NCBI GenBank assembly: GCA_902763805.1
Contig: CACWTN010000001.1
Location: forward strand, 71,069 to 135,068
Length of the DNA stretch: 64,000 nucleotides
Source: an uncultured bacterium
GTDB taxonomy: Bacteria; Cyanobacteriota; Vampirovibrionia; Gastranaerophilales; Gastranaerophilaceae
Direction of reading: 5' to 3'
The position numbers were made by a program, and so were the translations under genes. Below, one piece after another: positions 17,072-25,448 of the stretch. The notes beneath the pieces are model-generated. The model ran no database searches. It saw only the letters and a list, made by a program, of their open reading frames with translations, and was not told the origin of the DNA. Position 1 is the stretch's first letter. Each line of letters opens with the position of its first letter.

Positions 17072-18331
17072 TTATACCCCTAAATCTTTGTGATGAAATG
17101 ATTTTACACCTTCTGCGTAGTCTTTGACAATATGTCCGTTCCCTTCGATTGTGTATTTGTAAATCGTTAACCCCTCTAAACCGACTGGTCCTCTTGCGTG
17201 GGTTTTGTTTGTAGAGATACCGACTTCTGCTCCGAAACCATACCTGAACCCGTCTGCAAAACGGGTTGATATGTTGTGATACACACCTGCCGAATCAACA
17301 GCATTCATAAATATTTTTGCATTTTCCTTGTTTTCGGTAATTATTGACTCCGTATGTCCCGAAGAATATTCGTTAATATGCTCAATTGCTTCTTCGAGCG
17401 AGTTTACCGTTTTAACCGAAAGCTTCTTTTCCCCGTACTCTTTATGCCAGCTTTCGGGAGTAAATATAAGTTCAATACCTGCCTCTTTAAGAGCGTTTAA
17501 CAATTCATCTCTGAAAGGAAAATCTTTGTGTATTAAAAGCGTTTCGACAGAGTTGCACGCACTCGGATACTGAGTTTTTGCATCAATAATAATCTTTTTG
17601 GCTTTTTCCAAATCTGCAGACTCGTCAGCAAAAATGTGGCAAATTCCGTCAGCGTGACCCAGTACTGGAATTTTTGTATTTTCTTTTATAAACTTAACAA
17701 GCTTATTTCCGCCTCTTGGGATAATAAGGTCAATGTATTTGTCCTGCTTAAGCATTTCAGCAACATCTTCTCTTGTAAATACCTGATTTAACACATTTTT
17801 CGGAAACTCAGGAACAGAATCCAACGCTTCCTGTATAACAGACATAATCATTTTATTTGTGTTTATTGATTCTTTTCCGCCTTTCAGAATAACCGCATTA
17901 GAAGATTTAATTGCTAGAGCAGAAATCTGTGATATAACATCAGGACGCGCCTCAAAAATTATACCCAAAACCCCTATCGGACAGGAGGTTTTTGTAAGCA
18001 CTAATCCTTCATCTAGCTCACGTTTCAGAAGGACTTTGCCGACAGGGTTTTCCAAAGATACAATATCTTTTATCCCCTGAACCATATCTCTCATTTTGTT
18101 TTCGTCGAGCTTTAGACGATTAAAAGTTGATGAAGTGATTTCACCGCTTTCAACAAGATTTTTTGCACTCTCTAAATCCTGCCTGTTTGCTTCAAAAATT
18201 TTATCTTTGTTTTTTTCAATATTTTCAGCAACGAGCAAAAGCGCCTTGTCTTTTATCTCGCCTGATAAAACGGCAAGTTTTTTAGATGCAGATTTTGCCC
18301 TGAATGCTGTTTTAGAAAAATTATCCTCCAA
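17072..18331 (-). CDS. proA: Gamma-glutamyl phosphate reductase ProA
   Basis: A 419-residue aldehyde-dehydrogenase-fold enzyme that reduces gamma-glutamyl phosphate to glutamate semialdehyde in proline synthesis. Recognisable motifs are VGVLGIIFEARPDVISQ-like (CPIGVLGIIFEARPDV), KGGKESINTN, LIIPRGGNKLVKFI, the active-site region TQYPSACNSVETLL with the catalytic cysteine, and the C-terminal FADGFRYGFGAEVGIST. The length is typical. proB is not adjacent. A small gene lies 24 bp upstream in the same direction, so they are probably co-transcribed. Confidence 0.97.
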   Translation of the reverse strand: MEDNFSKTAFRAKSASKKLAVLSGEIKDKALLLVAENIEKNKDKIFEANRQDLESAKNLVESGEITSSTFNRLKLDENKMRDMVQGIKDIVSLENPVGKVLLKRELDEGLVLTKTSCPIGVLGIIFEARPDVISQISALAIKSSNAVILKGGKESINTNKMIMSVIQEALDSVPEFPKNVLNQVFTREDVAEMLKQDKYIDLIIPRGGNKLVKFIKENTKIPVLGHADGICHIFADESADLEKAKKIIIDAKTQYPSACNSVETLLIHKDFPFRDELLNALKEAGIELIFTPESWHKEYGEKKLSVKTVNSLEEAIEHINEYSSGHTESIITENKENAKIFMNAVDSAGVYHNISTRFADGFRYGFGAEVGISTNKTHARGPVGLEGLTIYKYTIEGNGHIVKDYAEGVKSFHHKDLGV

Positions 18332-18355
18332 AATTCCCCCTAATCTTTTTAACCC

Positions 18356-18577
18356 CTATGTTCTTTTGATTCCCTGATAAGCTTCACACATTGCACGATA
18401 TTTAAGCCTTCTTAAATTAATCATAGAAGTGCATCTTTTCTTTAATAATTGCAGTTTTAATGATGCTGCGGGGCAATTTTCAACCTCAGCCGGCTGTTTC
18501 ATAACAAAACCTGATAAATCCATAAAAGGAACACGGTTTCTGTAGTCCATAAACGGGTTTCTTCCGAATGATTCCAT
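18356..18577 (-). CDS. Small basic protein of 73 residues, unknown
   Basis: A 73-residue product rich in arginine, lysine and methionine. A good ribosome binding site (CAGGAGTATAAA before the ATG) supports a real gene. The first 20 residues contain two similar pieces, NPFMDYRNR and VPFMDLSG. I do not recognise the family. It stands first in the proA-tyrA run, 24 bp upstream of proA. Confidence 0.6.
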   Translation of the reverse strand: MESFGRNPFMDYRNRVPFMDLSGFVMKQPAEVENCPAASLKLQLLKKRCTSMINLRRLKYRAMCEAYQGIKRT

Positions 18578-18776
18578 TTTATACTCCTGTATAACGTATG
18601 ATAGTGATAGACTCTCTCTGTTCTAATATTATATAAAACGAATAAACAGTACAATAAAATGTAAAATAAAGTTACAAAATAAATCGTTCAAAAAAGAAAA
18701 AGAGATTTTATTAAACTTGAAAAATTTTTATGTTGCTGATATATTCAAGGGGTAAATAAATTTTTATTTACAAGAT

Positions 18777-18850
18777 GCGCCCATAGCCCAGCTGGATAGA
18801 GCGTCTGGCTACGAACCAGGAGGTCGGGGGTTCGAATCCCTCTGGGCGCG
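18777..18850 (+). tRNA. tRNA-Arg (anticodon ACG)
   Basis: The acceptor stem GCGCCCA pairs with TGGGCGC. The anticodon stem TCTGG/CCAGG holds the loop CTACGAA, giving anticodon ACG. The T arm is GGGGG-TTCGAAT-CCCTC and the discriminator is G at 18850. CCA is not encoded. The tRNA 3' end recurs at 19021 and 19201 as part of a tandem repeat. Confidence 0.96.
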
Positions 18851-19211
18851 GATTTTAAAGACTTCGTAAGGAGTCTTTTTTTGTTGGGATTCGCACCCGC
18901 TTTTGCTCCGCAAAAGGGGGTTCTCCCCTCCATTGGCTTTTTTATATTCACAGACAACAGTGTTTTTTCACGGAAAACGTGACGTTTAGTCACCTTTTCC
19001 TGTTCGCCAACGGAGTCCTTCTCTGGGCGCGGATTTTAAAGACTTCGTATGGAGTCTTTTTTTGTTGGGATTCGCACCCGCTTTTGCTCCGCAAAAGGGG
19101 GTTCTCCCCTCCATTGGCTTTTTATATTCACAGACAACAGTATTTTTTTACGGAAAACGTGACGTTTAGTCACCTTTTCCTGTTCGCCAACGGAGTCCTT
19201 CTCTGGGCGCG
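18840..19211 (+). repeat. Two tandem 180-bp units bounded by copies of the tRNA-Arg 3' end
   Basis: CTCTGGGCGCG, the tRNA-Arg 3' end, occurs at 18840, 19021 and 19201. The two intervening units (18840-19020 and 19021-19200) are nearly identical, differing by a few substitutions and one deleted T. Each unit contains three hairpins. The first is a terminator-like AAAGACT...AGTCTTT followed by T's (18857-18880 in unit 1). The second is CTTTTGC-tcc-GCAAAAG (18900-18916). The third is a 12-bp stem, GGAAAACGTGAC/GTCACCTTTTCC (18972-19000), with one mismatch. No protein is convincingly encoded. See findings for interpretation. Confidence 0.9.
18857..18880 (+). terminator. Terminator of tRNA-Arg
   Basis: AAAGACT pairs with AGTCTTT around an 8-nt loop and runs into seven or more T's, a few bases after the tRNA. 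The same hairpin is repeated in the second repeat unit near 19038. Confidence 0.7.
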
Positions 19212-19214
19212 ATA

Positions 19215-19255
19215 TAAACAAGCAGGTAACATAAGTTACCTGCTTGTTTATTTTG
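19215..19255. terminator. Strong bidirectional hairpin terminator
   Basis: A perfect 16-bp stem is formed by TAAACAAGCAGGTAAC (19215-19230) and its complement (19235-19250) around an ATAA loop, followed by TTTTG. It closes the tRNA-Arg repeat region. Confidence 0.75.
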
Positions 19256-19302
19256 AGCCTGTACCTTTTAACAAGACATTTGCTCGGTGTAGTAAGACAA
19301 TC

Positions 19303-19497
19303 AGTTTGACAGAGATGGTTAGTTTGATAATTTTTGGCAAAGTCCCCTCGTTGTAGGGATTTTGAGGGTCGGAAGCAGGTTGATTTAAAAAATATCAAAC
19401 TAATCTTTCTTGCACTTTATCTGCATTTTAACTGCTTGTACTTTCACTTTATTTTCAATACTTTTCGGCAGTTTGATAGTTTACGGTTAGTTTGATA
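19303..19497. repeat. Cluster of AGTTTGATA motifs
   Basis: The gap 19212-19524 has no gene. It holds five short repeats: AGTTTGACA at 19303-19311, AGTTTGATA at 19321-19329, 19470-19478 and 19489-19497, and one inverted copy at 19393-19401. Three of them are preceded by TT or GGTT. Such arrays are typical of binding sites for a DNA-binding protein, for example arm sites of an integrase or an excisionase, next to a tRNA. No such gene is present here. Confidence 0.55.
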
Positions 19498-19524
19498 TTT
19501 TACAGCGATGTGAAAATAAAAAAA

Positions 19525-19734
19525 TCATTTTTCGTTATCAATAAAAAATGCATTTAATAAATCTGCGTTTTCTCTTAAATTTTTAATCACAGGTGCAAGA
19601 TTGTAGCATTCTTCAATTTCAGGCTGATTGCTAACGAAATAATCAACGATAACGGCTATATTATAAACATTCTCTGCCCATTTGCTAATCTGCTTAAATT
19701 CTTTATTTGTAATATTGTATCCTGCTTCTTCCAT
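19525..19734 (-). CDS. Small helical protein of 69 residues, unknown
   Basis: A 69-residue acidic, probably all-helical protein. A very strong ribosome binding site (GGAGGGG) precedes the ATG. No domain is recognised. It lies 97 bp from the HsdS-like gene, at the edge of the AT-rich island and next to the motif array, so it could be an accessory or regulatory protein of the mobile region. This is inference from position only. Confidence 0.6.
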   Translation of the reverse strand: MEEAGYNITNKEFKQISKWAENVYNIAVIVDYFVSNQPEIEECYNLAPVIKNLRENADLLNAFFIDNEK

Positions 19735-19831
19735 AATCCCCTCCGACTATCACGAAACACAATACATGAAGGAAGTCAGAAAAGCTAAAATATAGGAAAA
19801 ATTTTACAAAAAAACAGAATTTACTACTGTT

Positions 19832-20797
19832 TTATTTTATGGATAAAAAACTATCATTTATGTACTGTGACAAAACTTCTAACTTGCCAAGATTTAATTC
19901 AAGATTTAAATTATTTTTTAGTAAAAATGTTGGTTGAGTTCCTTTGCTTGCTTGTTTTACAAAATAATCCTGTAAAAATAAGCTGATCGCCAATTTTCCA
20001 TATTTCTGTACATATTCTTTTTTGATAGTTATGACACCAGCATGATCTGTTATAAAAACCGGTTGTGGTAGGTATAAAGAAATATAACCCGCATTTGCTC
20101 CATCTATAGAATAAACAAAGTCGTTTTCTTCTAAATTGTAATTTGACGTATTATAGTATCCCATTGGTCCAGTTGTTGTAGAACTTATAGCTTTGACATT
20201 TCCTCGTTCATAATATAATTCTCGTCCCTTTACTAAACGTTTACCTCTTTCTTTATACTTATCAATCATATCTTTTAATAAAATTTTTTTACTAGTAAAA
20301 TCTCGTGCCAAATTTAAATTTCCTATTCTTTTATATATTTGGTCATCAATATTTTCAGCAGATAAGTCTATATTATTAATTATGTTTAGAATATTTTCAT
20401 TTATTTGTTTGTTATAATTTCTATCTATTGCAAATTTTGGTTGAGTACCATTTACATGTCTATTTTTTATACAAAAATCTTGAAGCCAAATTGCTATTAT
20501 TTCTTTGTTGTATTTTTTTAAAAAATTTTGCTTAATTTCAATTACACCACAATCTGAACCAATAAAGACTTTTGAAGCTTCTTTAACTAATGATACAAAA
20601 CCAGCATTACCATTGAGTGATATTATGAATGAGTTACTTTTTGTTATATAATTATAGTTTTTATAAAAGCCGACTGGTCCTGTTGTTGTTGCCGAATATA
20701 CTGGAAATTCACCATGATTTTCGTAAATCATTTTATTTGAAACAAAATCACCTCTGCATATCACTTTTTCTATAATTTCACAGAATTTCATTATCAT
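19832..20797 (-). CDS. Type I restriction specificity subunit (HsdS-like)
   Basis: A 321-residue protein made of two similar halves, each a target-recognition domain. The matching pieces are TTTGPVGFY (near residue 38) and TTTGPMGYY (near 208), each followed by the 'SxNGNAGF' or 'SIDGANAGYISL' strand and later by a 'GTQPKF' or 'GTQPTF' motif. This two-TRD plan is that of HsdS, which sets the DNA recognition site of the methylase/nuclease complex. The usual long spacer helices are short, so the protein is smaller than classic HsdS (about 400). Its start overlaps the methylase stop by 4 bp (ATGA). Base composition is AT-rich compared with neighbouring housekeeping genes. Confidence 0.85.
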   Translation of the reverse strand: MIMKFCEIIEKVICRGDFVSNKMIYENHGEFPVYSATTTGPVGFYKNYNYITKSNSFIISLNGNAGFVSLVKEASKVFIGSDCGVIEIKQNFLKKYNKEIIAIWLQDFCIKNRHVNGTQPKFAIDRNYNKQINENILNIINNIDLSAENIDDQIYKRIGNLNLARDFTSKKILLKDMIDKYKERGKRLVKGRELYYERGNVKAISSTTTGPMGYYNTSNYNLEENDFVYSIDGANAGYISLYLPQPVFITDHAGVITIKKEYVQKYGKLAISLFLQDYFVKQASKGTQPTFLLKNNLNLELNLGKLEVLSQYINDSFLSIK

Positions 20798-23697
20798 CCT
20801 CTTAACATTGTTCTCAATCTTCGTATATTTAAAAAGATTTCATCATTACTCATAAAATCTTCTTTAGGTTCTAAATAGTTTTCTGGAACAAGACAATATT
20901 GTTTATATGTTTCTTTTGAATAAAATGATACGTTATCATCTATAATTTCTATTTCATCAATTTCATTTACAAAATTACCTATATTTATAATGGTTTTAGG
21001 AAATATATTTATATTAGTATTGATTACGATATTACCCAATGTTTCTATGTCAATATATTTGTTGTTGTATATTTTTAATTTTTCATAATTATTGAAAATA
21101 ATATTTTTAATTAATTTTTTATTTTTACCAGTTCTTGATTTTATATCAACTAATAATTTGTTATTTTTATTTTCACAAATTATACTTTCAATATCATCTA
21201 TAATTGATATCTTTGCATATTTGATTATTTGTTCTTTTTGTTCCTCAATATTTAATTGTGCGAAAACATTGTTATTTAATAATATCTTTTCAATCACTTT
21301 TTGCGTATCTTTATTAGTTTTTTCTATTCGTTTTTCATACAATTTTTCTTCAAGAGATTTAAAAGTCCATTTTATTCCTGTTTCTGTAATATCATGCCAT
21401 TTTGATCCATCCCAGACCTCGTTATATCTTTTTTGATTCCAAACCCTTGAATCCACAAATTTATTTCCATGAATCCACGCTCTTTCCAGTTTGGACATAT
21501 ATCCTTCAGGATATTGCTCTATATTAATTGCAAGATCATCATGCAAATATTCATTTATCATTAATTTTTTATTTCCAATTTCAATAGGCATAGAATCAAT
21601 CAATGTTGTGGGGTATCGATTATCCGAATTTGCTTTACCGTCATTATCTACAATGTAGAAAAAGGTATTACATTTTTGCATACTATTGTTAAATTCAAAA
21701 ATAGCTTTCTTTTGAACTGTTACTATAAAGGTTTGAACTGATGCATATGGGGCAAATGCTTTAATTGGCAATTTCACAATGGAAAGAATATTGCAATGTT
21801 CAAATAAATAATCCCTTATGTCTTTATTATTTTCACTTTCAAAAATTCCATTTGGGACTATTATTGTTGCAATACCCCCATCGTTATTGGATTTATATAT
21901 TGTGCCATTTTGGTCTTCTTCTCCAGATGCATTACATACTCTCTCCGTTGATGGTTTAAGTAAATCAATGCATTCTTTTAAGGAAAGAGCTTCTAATGTA
22001 CCTTTTTCTTTTGTTGATAATCTGATGTCATCTACTTTACCATAAGGAATATTTGTAACAATCCAATCAACACAACCTAAAGTCTTTTTAAATTCTTCAA
22101 AATTAGGGCACAATTTACTATTTGAGGATAATTCTATAAATAAATCATAAAAGTATTTTAATATACAATCTTTTTCCTTATTATATTTTTTTAGACCGTA
22201 CATAAATTCATGCAATGATTTCTTTTTGCAAATTTCTTTTTCCAGAATTTCATAATTGAAGTCAGATAATTCGATTGCAAATTTTTTCTTAATATCCTCC
22301 CAATCAATAAGGCTATTAATAAAATATTTTATTGTAGGTTTATTTTTAGTTATATTTTTTTCTTGTTCTGTTTCGTTTTCTATTAACTTAATCTCCCCGT
22401 CATTAACTTTATAATTCCACATATTTTGCCAATTTATGCTGGAAGTGACTTGACATAAATTAGTTTCTCCATCACCAATTAAATACATATTTAAAAAAGC
22501 AGCCATTGTATCATTTTTATCAAATCCATACAAAGCATGTTTAGAAATTTTATTTAAATTTGCATCATCAACTTGATAATAATTTTTAAAGAAGCGTAAG
22601 AATTCATATAAGAAACCTCCACTGCCGCAGAAAGGATCTAGAATCCTTTTAGAACATAATATTTTAACTAATTCTTTTGGAACAATATTATTGTCAATAC
22701 CCCATATTTTAAATAAATATTTTCTCAATACACTTGATATTATTGGAGCAATTATATGTCTAGAGGTATAATACTCTCCTTCCTCTTGTTTGCTTTTTTC
22801 TTCTGCTAGCTCCTCATATATAAAACCATATAAATCCATATTTTTGTTTTGTGACAATAACCAGAGTGATTTTGCATCATTATATAACTTTTCCTTGATA
22901 ATTGATTTAATTTCTGGGGATTTTTCATATTTGATTATAGGTACGAATTCTTCCCATTCTTTTATAATCCCTTTTGATTCATTGCTTAGTGTATCTTCTT
23001 TTAATTTAACTAATGCATCTTCAAATTGATCAGTCTTTGTTTTCCCGTATATCGAAGATAATAATGTCATAAGAAATGATTTGTTCTTCTGCAAATCAGA
23101 TTTGGCTCTTATATGGTTTTTAATATCATTAATTGTTTTTGTTTCAGACGCTTCATCTTTCTTACTTTCAATTATAGGGAATTGATCTAAAAATTTATAT
23201 CTATTATCTACATTAGACATTTTAACACCTGAATTATTGTCAGGGTCACCCATTATATTTATAATATTTTTTGTTTTAATATTATAATTCCACATGCATA
23301 AATTTTCACCATCAAATACGATCGAATATATATTTTCATTTTCTGTTTGATATATTTTTTGCTCGTATTTGGCAGATAAGATAGCACAATATTCTTTTAC
23401 TTGTTTTATCCCATCCTTTAATTTAGAATTCGGGTAATTGCTTTCTAATTCAAATAAAGCAAATAAGTTATGTCCCATATCCTTTGCATCTTTGTTATTA
23501 AAAATATATGCATCACAACTTTTTGTCCCAGATGTTGTTAATGCTTTATCCACATTTTCATATTCAGTTTTTTTTATTTTCACAGTATAGCCATATTTAG
23601 TTAAAATCTCATCAAGATAATTGTAAATAACATGTTCATATTGCGATTCAAGACCATTATAGGTTGGGAATTTTATATCTTTCATATCAAAAGTCAT
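20794..23697 (-). CDS. N6-adenine DNA methyltransferase of a type I / IIG-like restriction system
   Basis: A 967-residue protein. The SAM-binding motif DPFCGSGGF is at 354-362 and the catalytic motif IV reads NIPY (549-552) rather than NPPY/F. The EEGEYYTSRHIIAPII motif (about 305-320) just before motif I is typical of HsdM and type IIG enzymes. The N-terminal 180 residues look like a nuclease-type domain (CDAYIF with D62, then FELES with E83 and E85), resembling the HSDR_N / PD-(D/E)xK fold, though the usual lysine is not obvious. A single chain with nuclease-like and methylase parts plus a separate S subunit resembles BcgI-type systems. No separate HsdR helicase is present within the window. 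Confidence 0.85.
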   Translation of the reverse strand: MTFDMKDIKFPTYNGLESQYEHVIYNYLDEILTKYGYTVKIKKTEYENVDKALTTSGTKSCDAYIFNNKDAKDMGHNLFALFELESNYPNSKLKDGIKQVKEYCAILSAKYEQKIYQTENENIYSIVFDGENLCMWNYNIKTKNIINIMGDPDNNSGVKMSNVDNRYKFLDQFPIIESKKDEASETKTINDIKNHIRAKSDLQKNKSFLMTLLSSIYGKTKTDQFEDALVKLKEDTLSNESKGIIKEWEEFVPIIKYEKSPEIKSIIKEKLYNDAKSLWLLSQNKNMDLYGFIYEELAEEKSKQEEGEYYTSRHIIAPIISSVLRKYLFKIWGIDNNIVPKELVKILCSKRILDPFCGSGGFLYEFLRFFKNYYQVDDANLNKISKHALYGFDKNDTMAAFLNMYLIGDGETNLCQVTSSINWQNMWNYKVNDGEIKLIENETEQEKNITKNKPTIKYFINSLIDWEDIKKKFAIELSDFNYEILEKEICKKKSLHEFMYGLKKYNKEKDCILKYFYDLFIELSSNSKLCPNFEEFKKTLGCVDWIVTNIPYGKVDDIRLSTKEKGTLEALSLKECIDLLKPSTERVCNASGEEDQNGTIYKSNNDGGIATIIVPNGIFESENNKDIRDYLFEHCNILSIVKLPIKAFAPYASVQTFIVTVQKKAIFEFNNSMQKCNTFFYIVDNDGKANSDNRYPTTLIDSMPIEIGNKKLMINEYLHDDLAINIEQYPEGYMSKLERAWIHGNKFVDSRVWNQKRYNEVWDGSKWHDITETGIKWTFKSLEEKLYEKRIEKTNKDTQKVIEKILLNNNVFAQLNIEEQKEQIIKYAKISIIDDIESIICENKNNKLLVDIKSRTGKNKKLIKNIIFNNYEKLKIYNNKYIDIETLGNIVINTNINIFPKTIINIGNFVNEIDEIEIIDDNVSFYSKETYKQYCLVPENYLEPKEDFMSNDEIFLNIRRLRTMLRG

Positions 23698-23775
23698 AAC
23701 TATCTACCATCCTTTACAAACTTGTAAACAGACTTTATTCCACAGCAATTGTAAAGAAATGTTAAGCAAATTTCA

Positions 23776-24001
23776 TCATCTATTTTTATGATTATTTAAA
23801 AGCCTCTTCCCCTCTCTTTCGGGCGGTTTTTGTGCATCTTTGGGGATTAACAAACATTGTCCGCATTTAAAAGCTCTCTCAATTCTACCTTCAGCACAAT
23901 AAATCTGTACTCGCCTTTGCGAAATACCCCATTCTTCCGCACAATCTTTTACTCTTTTATGTCTGTAAAATCAATTCCCAATCAATTTTATGATAAGCCA
24001 T
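23776..24001 (-). pseudogene. Frameshifted small helix-turn-helix protein
   Basis: On the minus strand, 9 bp after the Fic gene, an ATG with an AGGTG ribosome binding site opens MAYHKIDWELILQT and then hits a stop. In the +1 frame the protein continues as VKDCAEEWGISQRRVQ followed by CAEGRIERAFKCGQ and a C-terminal LIPKDAQKPPERE region, ending at 23776. The second part is a clear small helix-turn-helix DNA-binding domain. One frameshift near 23955-23970 would restore a protein of about 74 residues. Either the gene is broken or there is a sequencing error. It probably formed a two-gene unit with fic. Confidence 0.7.
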
Positions 24002-24009
24002 TATTGCAC

Positions 24010-24948
24010 CTATTTTTGATTTATGCGTTGTACTTTGTTTATTTGCTCGTGAGAGAACATCATATAACCGGATTCGGTGTACATTGTCGGTTTTAGTTTC
24101 CCGACTTTTACCCAATATCTGATAGTCGATACAGGCAATTTTACGGCTTTAGCAAACTTGGCAATAGTCATAAGTTTTGCACTTTCAACTTCTTTTTTAG
24201 GCTCGTAAATATCAAATATAGTATCAAAAGATTGAGATAATCTCGTAACCATAAATTTCATATAATCATCAATATCGCCTGATAATTGTGTTTTTTCGAT
24301 TGAATTTATATAACGCTTTCTATCTCTTGGGCGAATAATAATCGGACAAAAGCCGTTTTGCATAAGTAAAAGATTCATTAGTAACCTTGCACATCTTCCG
24401 TTGCCGTCAGAAAACGGGTGGATACTTACAAAATCGAGATGGGTTTTGATTATATCTTCAACACCTTTATTACTATCTAATTTTTGAAAAAATGCTTTCA
24501 TTAAATCCGGAACTTTCATCGGATTAGGCAAAATTACTCGACTGCCTGAAATTCTAACAGGGCAATTCCTATAAAAACCTGCATTGTAATTATCAATTCC
24601 CGATAATAATTTTTTATGAATATCAAGTACAACGTTTTCAGTTATTATCGCTTTTGATTTCAAAATATCAATTATATAATCAAATGCTTTAGCGTGATTT
24701 ACTGCTTCCTGATAATGCACAAAGGGTTTTGAAGATGATGTTATATCTTCTTCAATAACAAGTCTTGTTTCTTTTCTTGTTAAAGTATTCCCTTCAATAT
24801 TGTTTGAAGTGTAGGCAAGTTCAGATTTCAGCCATTTATACAACTGCTCTTTGCTTTTATCATCATTAAAAAGTTTTTTAAATTTATTTCTTTTGCTCGC
24901 AATCTTTGATAATAGTGAATTTATAGAGTCATCCATTTGCAGCCTCAT
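24010..24948 (-). CDS. Fic-family protein (likely AMP-transferase) with C-terminal HTH
   Basis: A 312-residue protein. The Fic motif HPFSDGNGR (177-185) is complete, with the catalytic histidine and phosphate-binding loop. An N-terminal inhibitory helix motif S48-N-N-I-E52-G-N is present, so the enzyme is probably self-inhibited (class II Fic). The C-terminal 70 residues form a MerR-like helix-turn-helix (IAKFAKAVKLPVSTIRYW). Fic proteins transfer AMP or related groups to target proteins; standalone Fic/HTH proteins of this type are often found beside restriction systems or as toxin-like modules. The TATAAACTA-type promoter region lies directly upstream. AT content suits the accessory island. 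Confidence 0.9.
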   Translation of the reverse strand: MRLQMDDSINSLLSKIASKRNKFKKLFNDDKSKEQLYKWLKSELAYTSNNIEGNTLTRKETRLVIEEDITSSSKPFVHYQEAVNHAKAFDYIIDILKSKAIITENVVLDIHKKLLSGIDNYNAGFYRNCPVRISGSRVILPNPMKVPDLMKAFFQKLDSNKGVEDIIKTHLDFVSIHPFSDGNGRCARLLMNLLLMQNGFCPIIIRPRDRKRYINSIEKTQLSGDIDDYMKFMVTRLSQSFDTIFDIYEPKKEVESAKLMTIAKFAKAVKLPVSTIRYWVKVGKLKPTMYTESGYMMFSHEQINKVQRINQK

Positions 24949-25448
24949 TGTTTATAGTTTACATTTTCTATAAGTATAAACTATAAGCAAGCATTTTTCA
25001 ATAGACAAATACTAAATAGTTTACAGTTGTTAATATTTAAAACTATGAAGTATAACTATCCCAAAAATTGCAAACTGTCTGTTTTATAATTTTGGGTTCG
25101 CAGAAAATCAAAACCGCGAACAGATAAAACCAAGTCAGGGACTTAATAATCAAATTTTCGGGTTCGTTTCCCGCCTGCACCACCATGAAAGAGTCATACT
25201 AATTGTTCATATATATCAACCTGCATGTCTATGTACACGGAAGTTGGTTGATTAAAAAAGTCCGAAATGTCCGGTTTTGGTAACTAAAATGTCTGCAAAA
25301 AGACTTTTGAAGGGGCAAATATTTGGCTCAAATGCCGACAAGACCTAGATCACACAAAAGGACAAAAATAGGTAATTTGAAATATTTTATTGATTAAACA
25401 TTTCAAATTTAGTATAATACTATATAAATTCTTAATTTAGGAATACAT
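24949..25448. other. 500-bp non-coding region with tmRNA/tRNA 3'-end-like fragment
   Basis: No gene is seen. At 25159-25185 the sequence CGGGTTCGTTTCCCG followed by CCTGCACCACCA reads like a T arm, acceptor strand and encoded CCA of a tmRNA or tRNA. The matching 5' strand (GGTGCAG) is not found upstream, and the T-loop lacks the usual A, so this is a fragment. Upstream, GTTCGC...GCGAAC forms a hairpin resembling a tmRNA pseudoknot arm. It may be an attachment-site remnant at the border of the island. The rest of the gap holds a hairpin (ATCAACC...GGTTGAT, near 25217-25253) and the promoter of the next gene. Confidence 0.45.
25374..25418 (+). promoter_or_regulatory. Promoter within a perfect inverted repeat (possible operator)
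   Basis: AATTTGAAAT (25374-25383) and ATTTCAAATT (25400-25409) are perfect 10-bp arms. A -35 TTGATT (25390-25395) lies in the loop and a -10 TATAAT (25413-25418) follows with a 17-bp spacer. A repressor bound to the arms would cover the promoter. Confidence 0.55.

Noticed and set aside
18840-19211. CRISPR array.
   Set aside because: Units are 180 bp and directly abutting, without short repeats and unique spacers, and no cas genes are present.
18745-19398. Several open frames of 80-125 residues on both strands across tRNA-Arg and its repeats.
   Set aside because: They are translations of the tRNA and of the repeat hairpins; the antisense tRNA-Arg product is a well-known false gene. The frames repeat because the DNA repeats.
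24949-25185. A complete tmRNA gene.
   Set aside because: No 5' partner for the acceptor strand and no tag reading frame could be found; only the 3' end has the right form.
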